Source: Liopterus haemorrhoidalis (taxonomy: Eukaryota > Arthropoda > Insecta > Coleoptera > Dytiscidae). From it: a stretch of 64,000 nt of DNA. The stretch covers positions 54,903,381-54,967,380 of the forward strand of contig OZ020611.1 in assembly GCA_963971575.1 (NCBI GenBank), written 5' to 3'. A program made the translations under genes and the position numbers. Below the pieces are notes generated by a model, which was given only the letters and a program-made list of their open reading frames with translations, was not told the DNA's origin and searched no databases. This document shows positions 25,356 to 35,173 of this stretch, piece after piece. Positions within the stretch are counted from its first letter, which is position 1. Each line of letters begins with the position of its first letter.

Positions 25356-25479
25356 CTTCATTGGCATCATCGAGGATCTTAGCCTTTCCACAACGCTCTT
25401 CAATGATACGTCTACGTTCAGCAGCTTTGCGTTCTTGTTCCTTCTTCAATTCCTCGGCGGCTTTCTTTCTCAACAACAA
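25356..25479 (-). CDS. wupA: wupA (troponin I) constant exon 3
   Basis: This exon encodes 41 codons plus one base of insect troponin I. It starts LLLRKKAAEELKKEQ, continues through ERRRIIEERCG and ends ILDDANE plus a first-base G. Acceptor is CTTCTCTAG|TTGTTG (phase 0) and donor is GAAG|GTAAGA (phase 1). The sequence is the classic TnI heptad-rich helix that forms the IT arm with troponin T. The trailing G makes the first base of a codon finished by whichever alternative exon is spliced next: Asp with exon D, Ala with C or B, Gly with A. The segment KAKILDDAN after the conserved Cys-Gly is where insect TnIs vary. This is the common splice donor for the four downstream mutually exclusive exons. 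Confidence 0.97.
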
Positions 25480-25712
25480 CTAGAGAAGACAAATACTCCA
25501 ATAAGTACAATGAACTCTTAAAACAATATAAGTAGGTGAGAATAATGTAAAGACATTTTAAAGTCCAAATCTCATAAAAAGTGAATTTAAAAATAGCTTT
25601 GATTATTGTCAGTGAATATAGTTAATGTTAAAAATTGAAATTTAAATTTAATAGCTACAGTTTGGGATGTAATCTTAGGAAGGAATCGTATCTGGTAATA
25701 TTTGTTACTTAC
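25480..25712 (-). other. wupA: wupA intron between constant exons 2 and 3
   Basis: A short 233-bp intron with donor GTAAGT and acceptor CTTCTCTAG on the minus strand. It is the only compact intron of the gene in this window and holds no recognisable repeat. Confidence 0.93.
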
Positions 25713-25841
25713 CCTAAGTTTCTTCTTCCTTTCTGGTGTCATGAAACCCTTCTTGGCCTTTTTAGCCTTGGAGGCTTCCTCCATACGGGCACGGACCTCG
25801 GCCCTCTTGCGGTCGATTTCCGCCTGTTTCCTCTTCTTTTC
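25713..25841 (-). CDS. wupA: wupA (troponin I) constant exon 2
   Basis: This exon encodes 43 codons of the N-terminal region of insect troponin I. It begins [16 protein letters not shown] and ends [12 protein letters not shown]. Acceptor is GAATTCAG|GAAAAG and donor is CTTAGG|GTAAGT; both borders are phase 0. The lysine/arginine/glutamate-rich helical sequence and the [15 protein letters not shown] block are highly conserved in arthropod TnI. In the troponin complex this N-terminal part docks on the C-lobe of troponin C and leads into the IT-arm helix (family knowledge). Codon use is more GC-rich than the surrounding introns, as expected for a conserved coding exon. It follows the MADDE exon after an intron of about 9.2 kb and precedes the next constant exon after only 233 bp. 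Apparent plus-strand ORFs across this stretch are shadows. Confidence 0.97.
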
Positions 25842-26307
25842 CTGAATTCCCAGTCAACCAGCCCCATATTAATATTGTGTCTGACAATCTATCTGTACCG
25901 TACGGGACAGATTTTGCCTCAAGTGTATGTGTGTATAGTGTACATATCATTTGACAGAAAAATTGATTACTTTTCGAATTTTGAAACTGATACTCTAAAT
26001 CTTTATTAAAGTTTTTTGTCAATTTTTCATTTAATATTGATCGTAACATATTTGAAATAAATTTAGAAGATTTCTGACAAAAAAAAACATATGTCACCTC
26101 TGATGTAAAAATAATTTAGATAAAATAAGTTCAAATAATAAACAACTAATAGCGACAATAGCTATAACTTGTGGAGAAGATAACCATGACTGCCTGTGCT
26201 TCTTTACGGATAAACGTCTTCAAAGTTTCAGTAGGAACCCTGATAGATAGCCAAACAAACATATATATTTCGATATTGTTTTCATCTCTGTTTCAAACAT
26301 ATATCCA

Positions 26308-26530
26308 GAAGAAAATAAAATTGCGCAAGTGGAAATGGATAGGACATGTCCTGAGGAGAGAGCGGACTAGCGTGCCTAGAGTGGTTTTAGATTGGAATCC
26401 ACAAGGCACACGCAAAATCGGAAGGCCAAAAACAACCTGGAGATGAACCAGTGTTCAAGAGGCGAGGAATTATGGAAAATCGCTACGAAGAGTTTTGTGG
26501 AAGCCCTATGCTCCTCATAGGAGCCAAAGG
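26308..26530 (+). mobile_element. non-LTR retrotransposon (LINE) 3' coding remnant
   Basis: The frame reads LRKWKWIGHVLRRE, VLDWNPQGTRKIGRPKTTWR, a stop, then EARNYGKSLRRV. W.WIGH.LR and WNPQG.R..GRP..TWRR are the C-terminal hallmark of an abundant insect and animal LINE ORF2 group (RTE-like). The rest of the element is absent. Confidence 0.85.
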
Positions 26531-27115
26531 AACATATATATTTCATCCCTGTAGTTTGATCATCAACATTAGTATAAACATCAGAATCAGAGTCGCCAAT
26601 TTGGAACTTTTTGGCGATCAAGTTTTTGCGTTACCCTTCTGTACTCTTCTGCCAACGAATTCTGCGAACATGCTTGCATGATAATATCATTTGTAGTTAA
26701 AGCTCCGTTGTTGCTTGAGAATGGAAATAAATTATGTTTGTCTACCTACTTAGGGTATTGAAATTTTCAATATGTCTAAAGAGGAGTCCCAACCAACCGA
26801 CTGAGTTAAAGCCTACAAAAGCAAGAAGATGTTTTCTTCTACTCAGGTGGTGTGGAAGTCTTGAGCGAGCGAATATGTGTTTGTAGCTTTCGATAATCTT
26901 CAGAGACATTTTAGTACTTGAAAGAATATTGCTTTTGCACTTTTTTTATGAGAACTTTAAACATAAAGTTTAATTGACAACCAGTTAAATTTGTTCTATC
27001 ATCAGCTTTTTGATCAACAATGAACATAATTTTCCACGGTGCAACAAAAATGACTGTAATTGCAAACATCAGCGAATGGGACCAAATGGATCTTGATGGC
27101 TCAATTGATCTAAAC

Positions 27116-27275
27116 CAGCAATTTTCAACTTGTGTTCCATGAAACCCTAGATCCGTGAAAATTCCAGGTATTTCGTAAGATAAGGTGTACTTTAATAACA
27201 GATATGGCAAGGGTTCCGCGATATTTGGAAAATTGTTATAAAGGTTCCGCAACGAAATAATATTAGGAATCGCTG
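27116..27275. mobile_element. hAT-type MITE
   Basis: CAGCAATTTTCAACTTGTG and, inverted, CAGCGATTCCTAAT. Flanks share ATCTA. The 113-residue minus-strand frame across it is not a gene. Confidence 0.6.
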
Positions 27276-27367
27276 ATCTAGATCCGCATTAATGTGGCAA
27301 GGAAGCAGCTGCAGTCATGAGTTCTCTATCCAAAGATACTGTTAATTTTCTTACAATATCTATAAAT

Positions 27368-27698
27368 CAGGGGTCGGCAACCTTTTTTAGGTCGCAGGCC
27401 GCATTCAATAAAAAATATACCTTTTTTATGTCATTCAGTAACAATTTTTTTTTGCGAACCACGTCTCCTTTTGTAATTTCTGTTTTTTTACGTTCTTAAA
27501 TTATTGTTTTCGTTGGTTTACACGTATTTACGTCGGCGTAAATACGCATAGTATGTAAGAAGCCTAAAAAAGAGCCGCAATAATGTGTTGACTACGCTGG
27601 ATATAAAAAGTATACATTATATTTTCTTATTGATGGGCCGCATAAAAGGTTCAGCGCTGTGCATTCTTCCCAAAGGCCACCGATTGCCGACCCCTGAT
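27368..27698. mobile_element. hAT-type MITE
   Basis: CAGGGGTCGGCAACCTTTTT and, inverted, CAGGGGTCGGCAATCGG; flanks CTATAAAT / ATATAAAC (6 of 8). GGCCGC motifs lie near both ends. Confidence 0.85.
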
Positions 27699-27758
27699 AT
27701 AAACTGTAATAGTTTACCGCATTCGTTTACACCATATACAAAACAATTTTAAAAATTC

Positions 27759-27764
27759 TTTATT
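27759..27764 (-). promoter_or_regulatory. AATAAA polyadenylation signal of the candidate terminal exon
   Basis: The minus strand reads ACACAAATAAAGAATT about 25 nt after the TAA of the exon-like segment ending at 27789. The hexamer is common by chance in AT-rich DNA, so it only supports the terminal-exon idea together with the acceptor and open frame. Confidence 0.3.
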
Positions 27765-27788
27765 TGTGTATTTATAATTCAGTTTTTT

Positions 27789-27881
27789 TTACTTATCCTT
27801 CCAAATTTTTAATAATTCCAACCATGTAAAGTGTTCTGTTTTGTATGTATATTTACGTGCCTCATCCAGAATTCGTCGTGT
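27789..27881 (-). CDS. candidate terminal exon inside the wupA second intron (unidentified)
   Basis: A minus-strand exon-like segment. The acceptor TTGTATTTTTCAG is followed by an open frame of 30 codons starting TRRILDEARKYTYKTEHF, continuing TWLELLKIWKDK, then TAA at 27791-27789. A canonical AATAAA polyA signal follows at 27764-27759 (minus strand), about 25 nt after the stop. The frame is phase 0, the same phase as the donor of the wupA ATG exon, so splicing from 35023 would give a 35-residue product starting MADDE. I do not recognise the peptide. It could be an alternative last exon of wupA, the last exon of a nested minus-strand gene whose other exons I could not find, or a chance arrangement. 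Confidence 0.35.
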   Translation of the reverse strand, partial: TRRILDEARKYTYKTEHFTWLELLKIWKDK

Positions 27882-28433
27882 CTGAAAAATACAAACATAA
27901 ATTAATAAATCGTAATTAAACTAAGAATATATAATGCATAACATTACATTACATTACAGCGTACATATTTACAACATTCAGTGTATTGTGATACGCAAAA
28001 ACTAGTGAAAAAAAGTGAAAAAAAGTGAAAAAAGAAAAAAAATTAAAAAACAAAAATATTTAAAAATGTGCTTTATATATTACATAGTGATTTAAAGCTT
28101 TTTACATATAAATACATAATTGCATATACTCTAGTTACCGTAAAAGAGCACTATATCAATTATAAATGTTATTAGATAGTTATTTTTAAAGTGACGTCTT
28201 ATTTTGAGATAGGGCTATTTTTACAACACTAGCATATAACACCTAACATATATATACAATATATAAATGTAAAAATATGTACAAGTTTCTCTAATTATGA
28301 ACGTTCAATTTATGAACAAAAACATAAAAGAACAAGTCGTAGGAACGAAACTCCAGAGACATAAAGAGTACTTTTGGTCAGTAGCGGCTTGTGGGTAAAA
28401 TATTTCGGGGGACACTTTTTGATCAATATATTG

Positions 28434-28690
28434 CAGTGTCCAGACTATGGCCCGCGGGCCGAAACTGGACCAACAATAAGTTTCAAACAGCTCGCATGAA
28501 ATTTCTACCACTTGTTTTTTCGCTCTCCCCCCTTCCTCAAAATATTTTCGGAATTTCTTCACGCCCCCTTTCATTAATCGACTTTCAGAATTTCTTCCCC
28601 ACGTTCTAAAAATATTTTCAGAATTTCGCCCACCCGTCCTCTGTGATTTTTAAATATCTGGCCTCCAATCAAACTCAATCTGGCCTGTGA
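28434..28690. repeat. probable hAT-type MITE fragment
   Basis: CAGTGTCCAGACTATGGCCC followed by GCGGGCC resembles hAT MITE left ends; the right part carries CTGGCC motifs but no clean inverse end. Confidence 0.45.
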
Positions 28691-31197
28691 TACATATTTA
28701 GAATTCATATACAAGTATTAAGGTAGAGGGAACACGATTTTTCTCAAAAACGCGATATGTAAGTTGGTAAAAAAATTTAAAGACCTACGTTGACCATAAT
28801 GACATTAAAAATAAATAAAAATATTTCACTTTCAAATTATACTTCCAAGTACGACTTGAAAGTGAATAATTTTTTATTATATATATATATTTTTTATATA
28901 TATTAAGCCCCGAGCTACACATAGCCCAATCATAGGTCGTTAAAAAATTGTAGCTTTTGGTGCCCCATTCTAAATTATTACAATTTTTTTTTACTGAACT
29001 ATCTATTAATGTTCTATTTCCATTTTTGTTCGATTGTGAAATATTCAATTTTGGCCAATGAGGACCAATATTTTTTATAAATAATATAGTTTTTTAAAAT
29101 TTAACACTTATATAAAAATCTTTGAATTAGAAATAATAAAAATAAATATACGCAAATATAGTTAGCTAGTTTAATGCAATTTTAAAGTATAAATAAGATT
29201 TTAAATTCAGTTTTTCTTATTAGAAATTTTTAGGAAGACACTGCAGCGCCGCCCTGTCTTAGCCGCCACTGCTTTTGGTGCCTATGGCCAGTAAAGAAAA
29301 CTGCGCCCTAATTGAAATAAAATTTATCACTTTTAAAATGTATGAGGATCTTTGACTAATGTATTTGGAACAATTAAAATAATTTGAATAAATTACAATT
29401 CAAATTAATATAAACTTAATTAATTGCACAATTAAGAATCAATTTTTAACGGCCTTATGAATTTATACCTAAAAAATGAGAATATTTATGCTCTTTCATA
29501 GATATTTTACATTTCGACTGTCGACCGTCGACTTTTTTTATTTAAAACTGTTAATTTGCTATGGACCAATTTGGAATGAAAACCGAGTATAATATGATCT
29601 AATACGGTATGATAGCAATATTGCTTTTAGAGTTCACAGATGAAATAGTTACTGTTTCTGACCATTACGTAACCTGTTCATAGCAAGTCAATCGTGTTGA
29701 CAAGTCAGAACATACGCGTTGTTAGTTTCGTTGAATTTAATTAATAAATTGAGTGTTCCCACTTAAATTTACTACACCAAGATTACAATCTGATAAGTCA
29801 GCCAGTTCGCGGTGGCAATAATATCTAACACGTCTCGAGTTGGACATGCGCATTAAATCTGTTCATGAACTTATTCCTTAACTGTTGGTACCATGTTAGA
29901 CACTTCATCTATGAACAAAGCTAGAGCATTTTACCGGATAAACTGGCAACAGATCTAAACCCGCAATAACAAACGTTAAAAATTTTGGTCGCCTTCTGTT
30001 TGGCGGCTTTAGAAGATTGGCATGTATGGCCGGGCCCACATTGGTCATAGCCTCTGTACGTCTCTGCAAAACTCTCATAAATCGAGAAATACCTGTACGA
30101 AACATGCTAACTTTAATTTTGAAAAAAAAAAAAAAATCCAATTGATAAATCTGATATTTATTCGTTACTTAACTTATATGCATTTGCTACATTTTGTGTA
30201 TTATGTTACAAAAGCTTGTTACTACATAAAAGCTTAGCTTAGGTACATTTAGAAGCTTTGCAAATACTTACTATAGGATAAAATAGTTTTTACAAGGGTA
30301 AAACTGCAACTTTAACTTGTTACAATTGTATCTATTGCACACTTCTATCTAATTTTTATCAACCTTTAATTACAGTTTGTCAGAATAGAAGTTGTAAATA
30401 AGTATTTCAAATAGTAAGATTTCATCTAAACAGCACGCAAAAATTTTGAATGCCACTCTTATTTTTAATATAATCCAAACATATATAGATTCCAAAAAGA
30501 ATATTTTTTCTACAACTCATAGCTACATTGGTGATCCACAATATCAGAGAAATTGCGTTACACAGTTAGTAAAAAAACTTGAAAATTAAAAAAATTTGAA
30601 ACATTTTTAATTAACTAATTTTCCGTTTGCAATTAACTTCTATTCGACATACTTCTTTTATTAATTTTAAAATTCCAAAACCTTTGGTTATTTAGTTTTT
30701 TTATAATAAACTGTATATACTATATTTCACATAAAACAATGAAATTTACACCTGTGTAATATTTTTCATTTTTCGTGTGAAATGTATTATACTATTTATT
30801 ATTTATTTTGGATCAGTCAACCATAGTTACTTGTATGTAACTATATGGCCCTAAAACGTTAAAATCTTCAAACTTAGAAAACGTATTATTTACAAATTAA
30901 GGTAGCTTCATGCAAAGACATTTACCTTTTATTATTAAATGTTGAGTACTGTAGTTGAAGAAAATGGTGAATTGAAGAGAAGAGTTCATGAAAATAGAGA
31001 AATATATAAGTAAAAGAACACAATGAAGGAATAACTAAGTAAATATAAAATAACTAACACCAAATTTAGGAATATAATTCTAAGACTTGTGATATTTAAT
31101 ACATTTTCATAACAAATAGACTATATTAGTGTGACGTCACATATAGTGCTGCCATCTGACAACGGTTTCCTTTGGATTTATTTTTGGTGGTTTAAAA

Positions 31198-31503
31198 CAG
31201 TGTTACCCAACCGCCGGTCCGCGAGATTTCTATAACTATGCAACTATTCGCCTAATAAGTTATTACCCACTTAATTTTGAGATGAAAATCTCGGTTCTTA
31301 ATCTGTTAATTGCTTAATAATAATTTGTTTCTTTTTTCACTAATAATATTTGATTTTTTATTTGTTATTTTTTTTGTGTTTGTAATCAGTGCAATAAAAA
31401 ATATAAAACTGTTGCGATACACATTACTTTCTAAAATTGTTGGTCCGCAAATTTTTTCTAGGTTGCTTGTCGGTCCGCCATGATAAAAGGTTGGAAAACG
31501 CTG
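31198..31503. mobile_element. hAT-type MITE with perfect target duplication
   Basis: CAGTGTTACCCAACCGCCGG and, inverted, CAGCGTTTTCCAACC; 8-bp direct repeats GTTTAAAA at 31190-31197 and 31504-31511. Confidence 0.9.
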
Positions 31504-31538
31504 GTTTAAAATACATATGTCATTTGATATGATAAGTA

Positions 31539-32418
31539 TGAGGGTTACCTTTTATATTTCGGGATTTGAGATCAAAAACAATTATTTATCAACAAAAGTA
31601 GCTTTATTGTTTTTCAAAATATTTTCCATGAAGATCAACACACTTTTGCATGCGTTTGAACCAATTTTCGAAGCACTTTTTCCACTCCGATTGAGGCTTT
31701 TTTCACTGCGATTGTCAAATTTTGTAGAATCCAACTCAAACAAACCTTTTTGATAGCCAAATGATCATGCAACAATGAATTTATGCTGGTCCCACGATAC
31801 CTCAATCTCACGATAAGTTACATGACGATCTTGCTGTATCAGTTCACGCACAGCATCAATGTTTTTCGGAACAACAACCGGTTTAGGACAACCTTTACTA
31901 ATTTCGTCCTTAAGCAAACTACGGCCACGATTGAAGTCGGCAAACCATCGATAAACAGTAGCCCTTGATAGTGCTTTATCGCCATCGAATTAAGTTCATC
32001 GATACACTGTTGTTGGGTTAATCTACGTCGAAAGTTGTAAAAAATAATCACTCTAAAAAGTTACTGTAAACAACACAAATAGTGCCCGTACGTCAAAACG
32101 TTCTAAGTACGTGTAGTGTATAGGTTTGTAATCAGTTAACGGTAAAATAAAATAATCCGCCAACTTAGATAATGAGTTGAAATAATTGATTAGATGACCA
32201 TGATATTCAGTCGTTATCTGGAATGCGGCGAGTGAGAATTGAAATAATACTGTGTTTGATTATCAATCCATATTCCTAGTGTGACCAAATAATATAGGCT
32301 TAAGGTAGGAACTACAGTACGTATTCTGTCAAAAATGTTAAACTTTACGATAATAGCATCAGTTGCCAGATGGCAGCACTAGTTTAGCGCAATCCCGAAA
32401 TATAAGAGGCAACCCTCG
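31539..32418 (-). mobile_element. internally deleted mariner
   Basis: Termini TGAGGGTTACCTTTTATATT and (right, inverted) CGAGGGTTGCCTCTTATATT are imperfect inverted repeats flanked by TA. On the minus strand the transposase start is readable: FYNFRRRLTQQQCIDELNS, then pieces of the helix-turn-helix region, then a C-terminal relic near 31600-31740. Frameshifts and loss of the DD catalytic middle make it non-autonomous. The helix-turn-helix start resembles that of the mariner at 57285, so the two are related. Confidence 0.85.
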
Positions 32419-32600
32419 TATAGGCTATTCCAAACGTTTAAGCGGAACTAACTGGATTTTTCATTTTCCTAAGTATCATAAGCTCATTTTTTAAGGTTTG
32501 AAGGGCTTTTGTTAAACAAAATAATGAAAAACCTCACTTAATAGGTAAAAGTTATTATAATTCAAAATCTAGTTCCGCTTAGACCCAAGAAAAAGGCTAT
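32419..32600. repeat. MITE family A, copy 2
   Basis: Begins TAGGCTATTCCAAACG and ends CTAGTTCCGCTTAG...AGGCTAT. It abuts the mariner ending at 32418. Confidence 0.7.
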
Positions 32601-32609
32601 ATACACTAA

Positions 32610-32868
32610 GGCCCGGTCTTTCCACCTTCAGATAAAGTTCCAGGTAACTATCTGACAGATAAGGTTATTTGTAACTTCATCTGCTGAATAAATGTCAATA
32701 CCAGTCAGTGAATCCAATACGTCAGTCTCATTATACGTTAGATAACTATACGATAGATACATTTGTATAGAAAGAAGGGATGACATTTACTCAGCAGATG
32801 AAGTTACAAATAACCTTATCTGTCAGATAGTTACCTGGAACTTTATCTGAAGGTGGAAAAACCGGGCC
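32610..32868. repeat. palindromic Harbinger-type MITE (family B), near-perfect hairpin
   Basis: A 259-bp element whose two arms of roughly 90 bp are almost identical in inverse orientation, starting GGCCCGGTCTTTCCACC and ending in CCGGGCC. TAA flanks both sides, the 3-bp target duplication of PIF/Harbinger elements. Its RNA would form a long hairpin. Confidence 0.85.
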
Positions 32869-33911
32869 TAATATATGCAGTTCGGATACTTTATATTATT
32901 GAATAATGTTTTTATAACCATATAAATATATAATAAAGATTCGAAGATATATTTAAAGATTACGTATTTAAATAATAAAAAAATAGAAATATCTCTAATA
33001 TTTATTTAATTAGAAATTGTAAGTAATAATAAATTTATCGTTTCAGAATGCATAATAATAGTCTTTTGCTCCAAATTGTAACCATTACAGCCACATTGAA
33101 AATGGCAAATTTATTCGTTTTCTGAAAGATGAAAATGAAAAACAATAATGGATAAAATAACAACATATTGTTCCTTCAAACCATTTTGAAATGGCAGAAA
33201 TACTTATTGCTATGTTACTTGCCATAATAACGATTATTAAGGTAAATTTTTCAAAATTAACCAGCAAAGTAATATTGTTTTGCAAGAATAATAACATTAA
33301 ATTATAATAAGCATTTTAATAAATAAATATTGACTTGTAGATTTGATGTGAAGCATTTTCTTACTTTGAAATCTGAATTTATACTACAAAAATATAACAT
33401 GCTCAAAATAAATAATAGGAAACAAACCGCTAGGTGGCAGCCCAAGGAAACATTTTGTAACGTTTTTACTAATATGATCCAGTAAAAAAATATATACGTA
33501 ATTGAAAATAAGTGGTGTTAAATTTCACTCATTTCAAGATTTAAGGGGTATGTAGTAAGCGAAACAATTTTTTGAGTCTATTCATTTTAAATTAGTCAAA
33601 TCAATTAAAAATTAATCAAATCACTTAAGTTACTCTTAAAGATCTGTCATTTGATACCCCACATAAATTTAAAATATTTTCCACGACCCAAAAAAATTGA
33701 TTTGATCAAAAAATTTTGCTTTTTGCTGAGGTCCCTGGTACTTCTAGGTAAAAATAATTCGGCGCCCTTAGGCACGGCATAATTCAGCGCCGTGTATATA
33801 TAATTCAATAGAGGTATAAGTAAAATAGTAAAATAGAATTTTACATGCTGCACATAAAAGTCATAATTTCGTATCTTTCTTGCGCCCCCACCCCTAAGTG
33901 GTCACCTAGAC

Positions 33912-34187
33912 CAGTGTTTCTCAACAGGTGGTCCCCAGAAAAATTTTAGTTGTCCGCGAAAGTTTTTATATGTTTTTTTTTTTAATTTTTATGCACATTT
34001 TTTATGAAAATAATTTATATTTTGTAAACTTTTTGTGATTTTCTACAAATAAAATAAATGTATTTAGTAGCACATTAAATATATTTGTTTTCTTGCAAAA
34101 AATTAACCAAAAATTTTTATTAGTGGTCCACGTTAGAAGATTATATATTATACTGGTTCGCGGTGCGTTTTTGGTTGAGAAACACTG
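33912..34187. mobile_element. hAT-type MITE
   Basis: CCAGTGTTTCTCAACAGG and, inverted, CCAGTGTTTCTCAACC; flanks ACCTAGAC / GCCTAGAC (7 of 8). It is inserted in an older repeat (33740-33860 and its continuation after 34195) related to 47380-47660. Confidence 0.87.
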
Positions 34188-34458
34188 GCCTAGACTCATC
34201 TAATGGTAAAACCGGTCCTGCTCCCTGTTACAGCTTATGAGACAAAAAAAGAAGCACGTTTTAGGCAAAAATTGTATTAAAAAAGTACTTCGTTCCTTAA
34301 TCAACATTTCAAGAGCTTTAATTTTATATATCCACAATAAATTTTAAAAAATAATCGATCTAAATCTATATTTTTCAAAAAAATAATCCAAACTTGTACT
34401 ATTCTGATTTATATAAAAGAATTCCCGATTTTTTCAGTTTTTTAGACGTACTCTAGGT

Positions 34459-34665
34459 CAGCGGTTCTTAACCTTTTTATACTCGGGAGCCCCCAACTAG
34501 CCTAAAATATTTTCTGGATCCCCAAGAAATTTATCCCCAATATATTTTAAATGTTTTTAATAATTTATTGATTAATAATTAAGTTTATTGTAATTTTAAA
34601 AGCAAAAACTGGTAAAAATTAAATTTTTTCTTTTAATTTCGGGACCCCCCGGTTAAGTACCGCTG
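34459..34665. mobile_element. hAT-type MITE
   Basis: CAGCGGTTCTTAACC and, inverted, CAGCGGTACTTAACC; flanks CTCTAGGT / CTCTAGAT (7 of 8). Confidence 0.87.
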
Positions 34666-35022
34666 CTCTAGATTATTTATCAGAGGTAAGTAACACTCCT
34701 ATAGCGTGAGGAACAGCAAATTTTTAGTCGAAAACGTGTGAAAAATTGTTTCTGTCTTATTGTTTTTGACCGGTAATTTCCACATTAAAACCTTTTATTT
34801 GATCAAAAAAGAATACGGTTTTGTTTCTGATGGCATAAAATGGCATATTTATTAAAACAATAATTGAAACTAACATTGAAATATAGCAGCGATAGTGAAA
34901 AACTAATACAACTGAGAAATCAAACAATACTATCTACTGTGCTACAAAAAAAAAAAAAAAAATTACATAACTAATATATATTTGTTCTGTACTTATACTA
35001 AATTGTTCGATACCTACCTCAC

Positions 35023-35056
35023 CTCATCATCCGCCATTTTGGTTAGTGTTTGGGAA
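35023..35056 (-). CDS. wupA: wupA (troponin I) exon with start codon
   Basis: This is the exon that opens the troponin I reading frame, the inhibitory subunit of the thin-filament troponin complex in muscle. Read on the minus strand, a pyrimidine-rich tract ending TTTTTTCAG is followed by 19 nt of leader (ending ACTAACCAAA), then ATG at 35037-35035 and codons for MADDE, ending at 35023 with the donor GAG|GTGAGG. MADDE followed by a phase-0 intron is the hallmark start of insect TnI, and the next exon continues it exactly ([10 protein letters not shown]). The ATG is the first in the exon and has an A at -3. The splice acceptor in front shows that at least one more 5' leader exon exists upstream (higher coordinates). 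The exon is only 34 nt, so ORF finders miss it. Confidence rests on the in-phase join with two unmistakable TnI exons downstream. Confidence 0.93.
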
Positions 35057-35164
35057 CTGAAAAAACAAAATTAATTAGATATGATGGTAATTTTAATTCG
35101 ATTTAATGTTTATTAATGTTAAATGCGGCGCATCGGTTAGAACGGATTCACACGGAGGCGCGAG

Positions 35165-35173
35165 CTATTTATA
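35165..35173 (-). promoter_or_regulatory. TATA-like box upstream of the wupA ATG exon
   Basis: The minus strand reads TTATAAATAGCTCGCGCC, a good TATAAATA match, inside a locally GC-rich patch (about 35120-35225) in otherwise AT-rich DNA. A start about 30 nt downstream would fall near 35142, some 85 nt before the splice acceptor of the ATG exon. No convincing donor follows before that acceptor, so transcripts from here would run straight into the ATG exon. It may be an alternative promoter; TATA-like strings are also frequent by chance here. Confidence 0.3.

Larger units (their letters stand above)
25842..35022 (-). other. wupA: wupA intron 2 (ATG exon to constant exon 2), repeat-filled
   Basis: A 9.2-kb intron, donor GTGAGG and acceptor GAATTCAG. 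It holds a LINE 3' remnant (26308), several hAT-type MITEs (27116, 27368, 31198, 33912, 34459), a deleted mariner (31539), a palindromic Harbinger-type MITE (32610) and the unidentified exon-like piece at 27789-27881. A minus-strand frame at 29905-30141 is somewhat less AT-rich than its surroundings but has no family resemblance that I can name. No long Pro/Ala-rich insert exon, as some insects have near the TnI start, was seen. Confidence 0.85.

Noticed and set aside
25283..25521. Two plus-strand ORFs of 66 and 75 residues
   Set aside because: Shadows of troponin I constant exon 3 in other frames.
25635..26009. 124-residue plus-strand ORF
   Set aside because: It is the opposite-strand shadow of troponin I constant exon 2 plus intron.
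29905..30141. 78-residue minus-strand ORF with less AT-rich core
   Set aside because: No family resemblance and no clear exon borders; possibly an old transposon piece. Not called.
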